From positions 1-39,391 of the forward strand of contig JBFWWZ010000026.1 in NCBI GenBank assembly GCA_050245915.1: a DNA stretch of 39,391 bases, in the 5' to 3' direction. Position numbers and translations under genes: made by a program. The notes under the pieces are model-generated. The model was not told the origin of the DNA and searched no databases. It saw nothing but the letters and a program-made list of their open reading frames with translations. Source of the stretch: JBDSKH01 sp050245915 (lineage in GTDB: Bacteria; Actinomycetota; Actinomycetes; Actinomycetales; Microbacteriaceae). Below, one piece after another: positions 1-7,282 of the stretch; the stretch's first letter is position 1; every line of letters begins with the position of its first letter.

Positions 1-278
1 GGGCTGCGCTTCCAGTTCTCGGTCGAGAACGCGTAGACACTCAGGTGCTTGACCCCGATCTGGATGGCGCCGGCCACCACGTCGAGCAGCGCCGCCTCAC
101 CGGCCTTGTGGCCTTCGATGCGGGTGTGGCCTTTGCCGTTCGCCCAGCGGCCGTTGCCGTCCATGACGATGGCGACATGCTGGGGCACCGCGGCTGCGGG
201 CAGTTCGGGCGGGTAGATGCCGGTCCAGTCGATCGGCTTGAAGTCGACGGCGTCTTTGTGGGTCTTGCCGACGGCCAT
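1..278 (-). CDS. uppS: Isoprenyl transferase (undecaprenyl diphosphate synthase), C-terminal part outside window
   Basis: Cis-prenyltransferase that condenses isopentenyl diphosphate onto a short allylic primer to make the C50/C55 polyprenyl diphosphate used as cell-wall lipid carrier; cytosolic, membrane-associated. The first ~92 residues are present. They carry the family signature VMDGNGRWA (about residues 38-46; D40 is the expected catalytic Asp), followed by the G-HTRIEGHKAG stretch and the SVYAFSTENWKR motif at the window edge. The ATG at 278 overlaps the last base of the recO stop codon (TGATG), so the two are translationally coupled. Truncation is only due to the window end. Confidence 0.96.
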   Translation of the reverse strand, partial: MAVGKTHKDAVDFKPIDWTGIYPPELPAAAVPQHVAIVMDGNGRWANGKGHTRIEGHKAGEAALLDVVAGAIQIGVKHLSVYAFSTENWKRS

Positions 279-1000
279 CAGCGGTCCTGCAATTCGAGGG
301 AGCGCAGTCCCCGTTCGAGATGGAACTGCGTGTAGGCCGCCGTCACCCCGGACGCCTGGTCGCGGGTGCGTTCGTCGCTGTCCTCCGCGGCCTCCCAGTC
401 GCCGGAGAGCAGCGCGCCCAGCAGCGAGAGCGTGGCGGTATCGAGCCGCACCGCGCCGGGGGGCGCCACGGCATCCGCCACCACCCCGCCCAGCTGGGGC
501 ACGAACGCGGTATGCGGGCCTGCCGCCCCGGTGACCGCGCAGTCGACGAACGACGGGGCCCAGCCGGCGATCGAGAGGGCGCGCAACAGGTACGAATCGA
601 GGGTGAGCCCGGGTGCATGCTCGGCCCGGGCCAGCGAACGCAGCGCCCCGACCAGCAGCAGGTAGTGCTGCAGTCCGGCCTCGTGCTCGGTGAGCCGGTC
701 GGCGGCCTCCACCATCGCGTTCGCGGCGGTGTAGCGCGGGTAGTCGTCGACGATGTCGGCGCCGTACGACCCGGCGGACTCCGCCTGCTGCACGATGTCG
801 AGCGTGCGTCCGATGTAGAACTGGCCGTCGATCACCATGAACGGCTCGAGCCGCGCCCCGAACCGGGACCCGGTGCGGCGCACCCCTTTGGCCACCGCGC
901 GGATCTTGCCGTGCCGCCGGCTCAGCATGGTGACGATGCGATCCGCCTCGCCGAGCTTGTGCGTGCGCAGCACCACGGCTTCGTCACGGTAGGTCGGCAC
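278..1000 (-). CDS. recO: DNA repair protein RecO
   Basis: RecFOR-pathway mediator that binds single-stranded DNA and helps load RecA at gaps. The 240-residue product has the usual family length. It starts with the N-terminal OB-fold pattern (YRDEAVVLRTHKLGEADRIV, then the RxGKIRAVAKGVRR segment) and has a helical C-terminal half. The zinc-binding cysteines of many RecO proteins are largely absent (one Cys, in SFVDCAVTG). The GTG at 1000 is chosen because the OB fold begins directly there and a purine-rich GGGGGAAG lies upstream. The same frame stays open to 1744, but that part reads antisense to the sigma factor and resembles nothing. It is divergent from the sigma gene with a 33-base gap and overlaps uppS downstream. 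Confidence 0.95.
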   Translation of the reverse strand: MPTYRDEAVVLRTHKLGEADRIVTMLSRRHGKIRAVAKGVRRTGSRFGARLEPFMVIDGQFYIGRTLDIVQQAESAGSYGADIVDDYPRYTAANAMVEAADRLTEHEAGLQHYLLLVGALRSLARAEHAPGLTLDSYLLRALSIAGWAPSFVDCAVTGAAGPHTAFVPQLGGVVADAVAPPGAVRLDTATLSLLGALLSGDWEAAEDSDERTRDQASGVTAAYTQFHLERGLRSLELQDR

Positions 1001-1020
1001 GGACCTATCTTCCCCCGCCC

Positions 1021-1033
1021 TACTGTTATTCCC
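1021..1033 (+). promoter_or_regulatory. Candidate -10 box, leaderless start of the ECF sigma gene
   Basis: TACTGT (1021-1026) is followed by 7 bases and then the GTG start. This places transcription initiation at or next to the start codon. No convincing -35 hexamer is visible. It matches the TANNNT plus 5-7 base spacing seen before many other genes in this window. Confidence 0.45.
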
Positions 1034-1906
1034 GTGGATGCCGCACTCGAGCAGTTCCAGGCGGTGAGACCCCGCCTGTTCGGCATCGCCTACCGCATGC
1101 TCGGCACGGCCGCCGAAGCCGACGATGTGGTTCAGGATGCCTGGCTGCGCTGGCAGGGCGCCGACCGGTCGGCCGTGCGCGAACCCGCGGCATTCCTCGC
1201 CACCACGGTGACCCGGCTGGCGATCAACGCCCTGGAATCCGCCCGCGCCCGCCGCGAGACCTACATCGGCCCGTGGCTGCCGGAGCCGGTCGCGATCGAC
1301 GGCGATCCCACTCTCGGTGCGGAGCGCGCGGAGGCGATGTCGCTCGCTGTCCTGCTGCTGCTGGAGCGGCTCAGTCCCGCGGAGCGGGCCGCGTTCGTGC
1401 TGCACGAGGCCTTCGACTACCCGTACCGCCAGATCGCGGAGGTGCTGGAGATCAGCGAGGCGAACGCCCGCCAGCTGGCGACGCGGGCGCGGGCGCACCT
1501 CGACCGCGAGCGCGCGACCCCGGTGTCGGCCGCCGACCGCGACCGGCTGCTCGCCGCGTTCGTCGCGGCCGCCGAGCACGGCGACCTCAAGGCGCTCGAG
1601 GCTGTGCTCGCCGAGGATGCGGTGGCGCTCTCCGACGGCGGCGGCGTGGTGCTGGCGGCGCGCAAGCCGGTGATCGGGCGGGCGAGGGTCGCGCAGTTCC
1701 TGCTCGGCATCCTGGAGAAGTTCACCGACGGGGTGGAGGCGCACCCGGCGCTGATCAACGGCGAACCCGGTTTCATCGGAATCCGGGACGGGGTGCTGAT
1801 GGCCGCGTGGACGTTCGAGATCGGCGCGGACGGGGTCAAGCGGTTCCTCAACGTGATGAATCCGGCGAAGTTGTCACGAATCGGGATGCCGTCCGGTCAT
1901 AGCTGA
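1034..1906 (+). CDS. ECF RNA polymerase sigma factor, SigJ/ECF41-like, with C-terminal SnoaL-type domain
   Basis: Extracytoplasmic-function sigma factor of 290 residues. Region 2 is near the N-terminus (AYRMLGTAAEADDVVQDAWLRW). Region 4 lies at about residues 110-160 (LSPAERAAFVLHEAFDYPYRQIAEVL, then a helix-turn-helix). A C-terminal extension of about 110 residues (AADRDRLLAAFVAAAEHGDLKALEAVL onward) looks like the SnoaL-like fold typical of ECF41/SigJ. In that family the extension modulates activity in place of a classical anti-sigma factor, and the gene sits beside an oxidoreductase, epimerase or carboxymuconolactone decarboxylase. Here the next gene, one base downstream, is an NmrA-like NAD(P)-binding protein. 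GTG 1034 is chosen because region 2 starts right after it and a -10 box sits 7 bases upstream. Confidence 0.9.
   Translation: MDAALEQFQAVRPRLFGIAYRMLGTAAEADDVVQDAWLRWQGADRSAVREPAAFLATTVTRLAINALESARARRETYIGPWLPEPVAIDGDPTLGAERAEAMSLAVLLLLERLSPAERAAFVLHEAFDYPYRQIAEVLEISEANARQLATRARAHLDRERATPVSAADRDRLLAAFVAAAEHGDLKALEAVLAEDAVALSDGGGVVLAARKPVIGRARVAQFLLGILEKFTDGVEAHPALINGEPGFIGIRDGVLMAAWTFEIGADGVKRFLNVMNPAKLSRIGMPSGHS
1872..1898 (+). promoter_or_regulatory. Candidate ECF41-type promoter for the NmrA-like gene
   Basis: TGTCACG (1872-1878), 16 bases, then GGTC (1895-1898), ending 9 bases before the ATG at 1908. The published ECF41 target consensus, from memory, is TGTCACA in the -35 region and CGTC in the -10 region about 16 bases apart. 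The site matches 6 of 7 and 3 of 4 positions. It lies inside the 3' end of the sigma gene, so it would let the sigma factor boost its partner gene separately. Confidence 0.4.
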
Positions 1907-1907
1907 C

Positions 1908-2633
1908 ATGACCATCCTCATCACCGGGGGCACGGGACGGCTCGGCCGCCACGTCGCTGCCGCGCTCCGTGCCCGCTCGCTCGACCACCGCATCCTCAGC
2001 CGTTCGCCGGGTGACGGCCGCGTCGTCGCCGACCTCGCGACGGGCGAGGGTCTCGCGGACGCGCTGCGGGGCGCCGACACCGTGCTGCACCTCGCCACCT
2101 CCCGCTCGAAGGACATCGGGCAGACCCGCCGCCTGCTCGACGCGATGACGCCGCAGCAGCACCTGGTGTTCATCTCCATCGTCGGCGTCGACCGGATCCC
2201 GTACGGCTACTACCGCGACAAGGTGGCGAGCGAGCAGGCGATCGAGCGGTCCGGGATCCCGCACACGATCATCCGGGTGACGCAGTTCCACGGGTTCGTG
2301 AACGAGGTGCTCGAGGCGCAGCGGCGGCTGCCGGTCACGCTGGTGCTTCCGGTGTCAGCGCAGACCATCCACATGCCCGAGGTGGCCGAGCGGCTCGCCG
2401 ACCTCGCCGGGGCGGGGCCGTCGGGCCGGGTGGCCGACCTCGGCGGCCCGCAGCAGCTCACGCTGCACGAGTACGCGCGCGAGTGGCAGGCAGCGCGCGG
2501 CGTGCGGCGGCCGATCTGGACCCTGCGGCTCCCCGGGCGCGCGATGGCGGCGTTCCGCGCCGGTCACCACATGTCCGGCCTGCCCGGCGCGGGGCGCGTC
2601 ACCTACCGCGAGTTCCTGGCGGCCGGGGAATGA
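1908..2633 (+). CDS. NmrA-like / SDR-type NAD(P)-binding protein
   Basis: Atypical short-chain dehydrogenase of 241 residues with an N-terminal Rossmann motif (ILITGGTGRLGRHVAAAL, GxxGxxG). It continues with VLHLATS, VFISIVGVDRIPYGYYRDKVASEQAIERSGI (a YxxxK-like pair) and the TIIRVTQFHGF strand typical of NmrA/epimerase-like proteins. The reaction and substrate cannot be read from sequence. It follows the ECF41-type sigma factor by one base, the partner arrangement known for that sigma family, and overlaps the next gene by four bases (ATGA). It is probably controlled by the sigma factor. Confidence 0.85.
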   Translation: MTILITGGTGRLGRHVAAALRARSLDHRILSRSPGDGRVVADLATGEGLADALRGADTVLHLATSRSKDIGQTRRLLDAMTPQQHLVFISIVGVDRIPYGYYRDKVASEQAIERSGIPHTIIRVTQFHGFVNEVLEAQRRLPVTLVLPVSAQTIHMPEVAERLADLAGAGPSGRVADLGGPQQLTLHEYAREWQAARGVRRPIWTLRLPGRAMAAFRAGHHMSGLPGAGRVTYREFLAAGE

Positions 2634-3058
2634 CCGCCGTGCTGCGCATCGCGCTCGCCCTGCTCGCCGTGAACGAGCTCGTCGTCGGCGCCTGGAACCA
2701 GTTCGCGCCCGAGAGCTTCTACGCGAACTTCCCCACCGTCGACCAGACGCCGCCCTTCAGCGAGCATTTCGCCCGCGACTTCGGCGGCGCGACGCTCGGC
2801 ATCGCGGTGCTGCTGGTGATCGGTGCGATCCGGCCGCGCGGGATCTTCCCGCTGCCCGCCGGCATCGCGTACACCGTGTTCGCGGTGCCGCATTTCGTGT
2901 TCCATGCCGGGCACCTCGAGCACGCGTCCGCCGCGGACGCCGCGTTCCTCATCGTCGGCAACGGTCTCGCGGCCCTGCTCGGGGTGCTCGTGATCGTGCT
3001 CTCCGTGCTACGAATGGGACGTGACCGGCGCGCTCTTCACGATCCCGCTCTGGGCTGA
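2630..3058 (+). CDS. Small integral membrane protein of unknown function
   Basis: 142 residues with four likely membrane segments: residues 3-22 (LRIALALLAVNELVVGAWN), a glycine/alanine-rich segment around ATLGIAVLLVIGAI, IAYTVFAVPHFVFHAGHLEH, and LIVGNGLAALLGVLVIVLSVL near the C-terminus. No family is recognised with confidence; the layout recalls small DoxX-like or DUF4345-like proteins. The start overlaps the upstream stop as ATGA, and its last 38 bases overlap the next gene, so it is tightly embedded in the sigma-factor operon. It may work with the NmrA-like oxidoreductase at the membrane; that is inference from context only. Confidence 0.75.
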   Translation: MTAVLRIALALLAVNELVVGAWNQFAPESFYANFPTVDQTPPFSEHFARDFGGATLGIAVLLVIGAIRPRGIFPLPAGIAYTVFAVPHFVFHAGHLEHASAADAAFLIVGNGLAALLGVLVIVLSVLRMGRDRRALHDPALG

Positions 3059-3704
3059 CCTGCTCGCCGTCGGCATCGGCAGCCTGCAGGGCGCGTTGTT
3101 CGCGGCCCAGTTCCGGGATCGCCGGCTCGACCTGCTGGGGGTGGCGATCATCGGGATCGCGACCGGGTTCGGCGGCGGTATCGTCCGCGATGTGCTGCTC
3201 GGGCAGGTGCCTGCGGCGCTCCAGAGCAACTGGTACCTGCCGGTCGCGACCGGCTCCGCCATGATCGGGATGCTGCTGGAGCGCCTGTTCCACCGGCTGC
3301 GGCACCTGATCACCGCGCTCGACGCCCTCACCATCGGCCTGTTCGGAGCGATCGGCACCACAAAGGCGCTCGCCCTCGGGCTGCCGGAGATCCCCGCCAT
3401 CTTCCTCGGCGTGGTGTCCGCCGTCGGCGGCTCGATCCTGCGCGATGTACTGCTCAATGTGCCGATCGCGCTGATGAGCGTGGGGTCGCTGTATGCGGTC
3501 GCCGCGCTGTTCGGGTCCGCGAGCCTGGTGCTGCTCGTGGCGCTCGGCGCCGACATCCTGCTCGCCGCTGCGGTGTGCGTGGCGCTGACGTTCGCCGTCC
3601 GCGTGCTCGCGGTGCTCTTCAAGTGGACCTTGCCCGAGCAGGTGGCGCTGCGTCGCCGGAACCGGGCCATCCAGCCCGGCACCGGCAACATCCCTCGACC
3701 GTAG
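3021..3704 (+). CDS. TRIC/YicG-type (UPF0126) membrane protein
   Basis: Integral membrane protein of 227 residues with the internal duplication of the bacterial TRIC-like (UPF0126/YicG) family: GGGIVRDVLLGQVP in the first half and GGSILRDVLLNVPI in the second, each within a three-helix unit, plus a seventh helix near the C-terminus. Characterised homologues are trimeric monovalent-cation channels; some members have been linked to glycine transport. GTG 3021 is used because the first helix begins directly after it; this gives a 38-base overlap with the preceding gene. The TAG stop merges with an intergenic repeat shared with convergent leuA. Confidence 0.88.
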   Translation: MTGALFTIPLWADLLAVGIGSLQGALFAAQFRDRRLDLLGVAIIGIATGFGGGIVRDVLLGQVPAALQSNWYLPVATGSAMIGMLLERLFHRLRHLITALDALTIGLFGAIGTTKALALGLPEIPAIFLGVVSAVGGSILRDVLLNVPIALMSVGSLYAVAALFGSASLVLLVALGADILLAAAVCVALTFAVRVLAVLFKWTLPEQVALRRRNRAIQPGTGNIPRP

Positions 3705-3739
3705 GTTTCGACACGCGCCGTCGGCGCTACTACTCACCC
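3704..3739. repeat. TTTCGACA intergenic repeat, copy 1 (between convergent genes)
   Basis: GGTTTCGACACGCG, a short hairpin (GCGCC-GTC-GGCGC), then CTACTACTCACCC. It overlaps the stop codons of both flanking convergent genes. The two ends match copy 2 at 32364-32400. Short GGTTTCGACA...CTACTCAACC elements are, from memory, frequent between genes in Microbacteriaceae. It could serve as a weak bidirectional terminator. Confidence 0.7.
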
Positions 3740-5497
3740 AGCGAAAGCAGGCTCCCGCACCTCGGTGCGGATCGCGCGGTTCACCGCGGAGACGACCGCC
3801 TTGAGGGATGCCGTGGAGATGTCCGCGTCGATCCCCACCCCCCAGAGGCGCTTGTCGCCGACCTGCAGCTCGACGTAGGCGGCGGCGAGAGCATCTCCGG
3901 ATGCGCTGAGCGCGTGCTCGACGTAGTCGTAGAGCCGGATCTCGTGGCCCTGCGCACCCATGATGCCGAGGAACGCGGCGACCGGGCCGTTGCCGACGCC
4001 GCTGACCTCCTGGATGTCGTCGCCGACGCGCAGCCGGGTGTCGAGCGTCACCGACCCGGTCAGCTCGCTGGCCGTGCGGGTGGAGAGCAGCTCGTACCGG
4101 CCCCACTTGTCGGCGGGCCGGTCTGCGGCGGCGGGCAGGTACTCGTCCTGGAAGATCGCCCAGATCTGCTCGCTCGTCACCTCCCCGCCCTCGGCGTCGG
4201 TCTTCGCCTGCACGACCCCCGAGAACTCGATCTGCAGCCGGCGCGGCAGGTCGAGCGCGTGGTCCGCCTTCAGCAGGTACGCGACGCCGCCCTTGCCGGA
4301 CTGCGAGTTGACGCGGACGACGGCCTCATAGCCGCGGCCCAGATCCTTGGGGTCCACCGGCAGGTACGGCACAGCCCACGGCAGCTCGGAGACCGGCTTG
4401 CCCTGCTCGGCCGCCGCGGCATCCATCGCCTCGAAGCCTTTCTTGATGGCGTCCTGGTGGCTGCCGCTGAAGGCGGTGTAGACCAGGTCGCCCGCCCACG
4501 GCGAACGCTCGTGCACCTTCAGCTGGTTGCAGTACTCGGCGGTGCGGCGGATCTCGTCGAGGTCGCTGAAGTCGATCTGCGGGTCGATGCCCTGCGTGAA
4601 CAGGTTGATGCCGAGCGCGACCAGGTCGACGTTGCCGGTGCGCTCCCCGTTGCCGAACAGGCATCCCTCGATGCGGTCGGCGCCCGCCTGGTAGCCGAGC
4701 TCGGCCGCCGCGATCGCCGTGCCCCGGTCGTTGTGCGGGTGCAGAGACAGGATGACGTTCTCGCGGTGCGCGAGGTTGCGCGACATCCACTCGATGGAGT
4801 CGGCGTACACGTTGGGGGTCGCCATTTCGACCGTCGCGGGCAAGTTGATGATCACCTTGCGCTCGGGGGTCGGCTCGAAGATCTCGAGCACCTGGTTGCA
4901 GACCTCGACCGCGAACTCGAGCTCCGTACCGGTGTAGCTCTCGGGGCTGTACTCGTAGAACACCGTGGTGCCGGGCACCGTCTCTTCGTACTGCTTGCAC
5001 CAGCGCGCACCCTGCAGGGCGATGTCGACGATGCCCTGCTTGTCGGTGCGGAACACCACGTCGCGCTGCAGGATGCTGGTGGAGTTGTAGAGGTGCACGA
5101 TCGCCTGCTTCGCGCCCCTGATCGACTCGTAGGTGCGGGCGATCAGCTCTTCACGCGCCTGCGTCAGCACCTGGATGGTGACGTCGTCGGGGATCAGATC
5201 CTCGTCGATCAGCTGGCGGACGAAATCGAAGTCGGTCTGGCTCGCCGACGGGAACCCGACCTCGATCTGCTTGTAGCCCATGCGCACCAGCAGGTCGAAC
5301 ATGATGCGCTTGCGCTCGGGGCTCATCGGGTCGATGAGGGCCTGGTTGCCGTCCCGCAGGTCGACCGCGCACCAGAGAGGCGCCTCGGTGATCACCCGGT
5401 CGGGCCAGGTGCGGTCGGGCAGGGCGATCGAGAACTGCTGCGAGTACGGCGTATAACGGTGGATCGGCAGGCCGCTGGGCTTCTGCGTGTTCTTCAT
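3734..5497 (-). CDS. leuA: 2-isopropylmalate synthase
   Basis: First committed step of leucine synthesis: condenses acetyl-CoA with 2-oxoisovalerate. The 587-residue product is of the long actinobacterial type. It begins with an HMGL-like TIM barrel (CAVDLRDGNQALIDP substrate loop with the metal-ligand Asp; LSLHPHNDRGTAIAA with the two metal-binding His; CLFGNGERTGNVDL). It ends with the LeuA dimer/allosteric domain (about residues 440-587, including GNGPVAAFLGIM and the DADISTASLKAVVSAVNRA end). ATG 5497 follows an AAGGAAG ribosome site. Feedback inhibition by leucine through the C-terminal domain is known for the family. The 5' leader carries a leader peptide and hairpin suggesting attenuation. 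Confidence 0.97.
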   Translation of the reverse strand: MKNTQKPSGLPIHRYTPYSQQFSIALPDRTWPDRVITEAPLWCAVDLRDGNQALIDPMSPERKRIMFDLLVRMGYKQIEVGFPSASQTDFDFVRQLIDEDLIPDDVTIQVLTQAREELIARTYESIRGAKQAIVHLYNSTSILQRDVVFRTDKQGIVDIALQGARWCKQYEETVPGTTVFYEYSPESYTGTELEFAVEVCNQVLEIFEPTPERKVIINLPATVEMATPNVYADSIEWMSRNLAHRENVILSLHPHNDRGTAIAAAELGYQAGADRIEGCLFGNGERTGNVDLVALGINLFTQGIDPQIDFSDLDEIRRTAEYCNQLKVHERSPWAGDLVYTAFSGSHQDAIKKGFEAMDAAAAEQGKPVSELPWAVPYLPVDPKDLGRGYEAVVRVNSQSGKGGVAYLLKADHALDLPRRLQIEFSGVVQAKTDAEGGEVTSEQIWAIFQDEYLPAAADRPADKWGRYELLSTRTASELTGSVTLDTRLRVGDDIQEVSGVGNGPVAAFLGIMGAQGHEIRLYDYVEHALSASGDALAAAYVELQVGDKRLWGVGIDADISTASLKAVVSAVNRAIRTEVREPAFAG

Positions 5498-5550
5498 TGG
5501 TCTGGGGCTTCCTTCGTGTGTTCGGTCTCGGAAACAGCCGACGACGAACT

Positions 5551-5589
5551 CCGCGACGAGGGAGGCCGTTGGATTAGACCTCGTCGCGG
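5551..5589 (-). promoter_or_regulatory. Hairpin in the leuA leader, candidate attenuator
   Basis: Perfect 11-bp inverted repeat (CCGCGACGAGG 5551-5561 pairs with CCTCGTCGCGG 5579-5589), 17-base loop, ending about 54 bases before the leuA ATG. On the transcript the 5' arm is made of leader-peptide codons 10-14 and the leader stop codon falls in the loop. A weaker stem-loop (GTTCG...CGAAC with an inner TCGG/CCGA) lies between it and the ribosome site. No T-run follows, so a simple intrinsic terminator is not evident. It could instead terminate the upstream sulP transcript. Confidence 0.6.
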
Positions 5590-5618
5590 CAGCTAAGGAG
5601 GAGCGAGCCGAAACGCAC
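5574..5618 (-). CDS. leuA leader peptide (14 residues, three consecutive Leu codons)
   Basis: GTG-initiated ORF encoding MRFGSLLLSCRDEV, then TAA. The Leu codons are CTC CTC CTT at 5603-5595, just ahead of the 5' arm of the leuA leader hairpin. A TACCCT -10 box six bases before the GTG makes this a leaderless ORF at the very start of the leuA transcript. Leader peptides rich in the end-product amino acid are the hallmark of ribosome-mediated attenuation, known for actinobacterial leu and ilv genes. The Ser-Cys-Arg that follows leaves open a cysteine-linked role. Too short for homology; support is position, codons and hairpin. Confidence 0.6.
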   Translation of the reverse strand: MRFGSLLLSCRDEV

Positions 5619-5630
5619 GGCATCAGGGTA
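5619..5630 (-). promoter_or_regulatory. Candidate leuA promoter, leaderless leader peptide
   Basis: TACCCT (5630-5625 on the minus strand), six bases, then the GTG of the leader peptide. The spacing matches the other leaderless starts in the window. It lies a few bases past the sulP stop codon, giving leuA its own transcript. Confidence 0.5.
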
Positions 5631-5638
5631 GCACTGCA

Positions 5639-7282
5639 TCACCCGGCCGTCGCGCGGGCGATATGGGACCGCGCGTGCGCGACAGCGGGCTCCAGCTCCT
5701 CGAAGAGGTGGTTGGGATGCCGGAGCGCGCGGGTGGCGCCCACCTCGTGCAGCAGGCGCACGTGCTCCGGCCGGATGCCTTTGATCAGCACGGTGATACC
5801 GCGCCGCTCGAGCGAGCTCACCAGCTCGGCGAGGGTGTGCGCACCTGTCGCGTCGAGCAGTTGCAGTTGCGACAGCCGCAGGATGACGACGTCGATGCCG
5901 TCGTGGCTGGAGATCCGTTCGCTCAGCCGGTCGGCTGCTCCGAAGAAGAGCGCCCCGTCGAAACGGAACAGCGCGATCCGGCCGTCGCCGTCGGCCGCCT
6001 CGCCCGGCAGCTCCTCACGGTGCACGCCGCTGCGGGCGCTGACCGCCCGGAGCGCGAAGAACGCCGCCACGACGATGCCGATGCAGACGGCGACGACGAG
6101 GTCGAAGGTCAGCGTCACGAGAGCGGTGACCACGAAGACGGCGGCATCGGACCGGCTGGACCGGACCACGTGCCGCACCGCACGCGGTGACACCATCCGC
6201 GCGGCAGTGACCATCAGCACGCCGGCGAGCGCCGCCAGCGGGATCAGCGACACCACGTTCGCGGCGAGATAGACCACGGCGAGGAGTGCGACGGAGTGGA
6301 CGACGGCCGACAACCGGGTGCGTGCGCCGCTCCGCACGTTCACGGCGGTGCGCGCGATCGCGCCGGTGGCGGGCATCCCGCCGAACAGCCCCGAGGCGAT
6401 CGAGGCGAGACCCTGTCCCACCAGCTCGCGGTCGGGATGGTAGGGCCCGGTGTCCGAGAGCGAGTCGGCGACCCGGGCGGAGAGCAGCGACTCGATGGCG
6501 GCGAGCGCGGCGACCGCGAACGCCGGACCGATGAGCGTCACCAGCACCTCGGGCTGGACGAGCGGGAGCGACGGGGCGGGAAGGGATCGCGGCAGCTCTC
6601 CGATGGTGGCGAGCGGGAGTCCCGCGAGCGCGGAGACCACGGTGACGAGAGCGATCGCCACGAACGACCCGGGCACCTTCGGCACGCAACTCGCGAACAC
6701 GATCATGTTGACGGCGACCACCGCGACCGTGACGAGCGGTGCGATCGCGGTACCCAGGTCGGCATCCGTCACCGCCTCGACCGCGGCAACCAGCGCATTC
6801 AGACTGTGCAGGTGCGAGGAGCCGCCGAGGGCGGCCGGCACCTGCTGCAGGAAGATGATGGCCCCGATCCCCACGGTGAAGCCCTCGATCACCGGCCAGG
6901 GGATCACGCCCACCACGCGGCCGAGCCGGGCGAGACCGGCGGCGAGCACCAGGATGCCGGCCATGACGGCCACAAGACCCACGACCCCGGCGCCGTGGGT
7001 CGCGACGATCGGCGCGAGCACGACGACCATCGCCCCGGTCGGACCCGACACCTGCACGTTCGACCCGCCGAACACGGCGGCGACGACTCCCGCGACGATC
7101 GCGGTGATCAGGCCGGCCTCCGCGCCGACGCCCGAGGTGACGCCGAAGGCGAGGGCCAGGGGAAGCGCGACGATGCCGACCGTGACGCCCGCGATGGCAT
7201 CCACCCGCCAGCTGGTGCGCAGGGCCCGGTAGTCGGCGCGTGCGGGCAGCAGGGCCCGGATGCGGGGAAGCGGCGAGTTCAC
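5639..7282 (-). CDS. SulP-family anion transporter with C-terminal STAS domain
   Basis: Membrane transporter of 547 residues in the SLC26/SulP family, which moves sulfate, bicarbonate or related anions. The N-terminal ~400 residues are strongly hydrophobic with family landmarks: GVTVGIVALPLALAFG, VSGPTGAMVVVLAPI, PVIEGFTVGIGAIIFLQQVP, the ESLLSARVAD helix, and GLFGGMPATGAIARTAVNVRSGARTRL. A cytoplasmic STAS domain follows (DVVILRLSQLQLLDATGAHTLAELV, then ITVLIKGIRPEHV). GTG 7282 overlaps the arsR stop as GTGA, so the pair is one operon under the ArsR-type repressor. The substrate cannot be told from sequence. Confidence 0.9.
   Translation of the reverse strand: MNSPLPRIRALLPARADYRALRTSWRVDAIAGVTVGIVALPLALAFGVTSGVGAEAGLITAIVAGVVAAVFGGSNVQVSGPTGAMVVVLAPIVATHGAGVVGLVAVMAGILVLAAGLARLGRVVGVIPWPVIEGFTVGIGAIIFLQQVPAALGGSSHLHSLNALVAAVEAVTDADLGTAIAPLVTVAVVAVNMIVFASCVPKVPGSFVAIALVTVVSALAGLPLATIGELPRSLPAPSLPLVQPEVLVTLIGPAFAVAALAAIESLLSARVADSLSDTGPYHPDRELVGQGLASIASGLFGGMPATGAIARTAVNVRSGARTRLSAVVHSVALLAVVYLAANVVSLIPLAALAGVLMVTAARMVSPRAVRHVVRSSRSDAAVFVVTALVTLTFDLVVAVCIGIVVAAFFALRAVSARSGVHREELPGEAADGDGRIALFRFDGALFFGAADRLSERISSHDGIDVVILRLSQLQLLDATGAHTLAELVSSLERRGITVLIKGIRPEHVRLLHEVGATRALRHPNHLFEELEPAVAHARSHIARATAG

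Noticed and set aside
1001..1744. Upstream extension of recO by 248 codons
   Set aside because: Lies opposite the sigma factor gene and has no resemblance to RecO, whose OB fold begins at the GTG at 1000.
3575..5596. Open frame of 673 codons on the plus strand opposite leuA
   Set aside because: Pure antisense shadow of a high-G+C gene; its translation is rich in Arg, Val and Asp with no family pattern, while leuA on the other strand has every expected motif.
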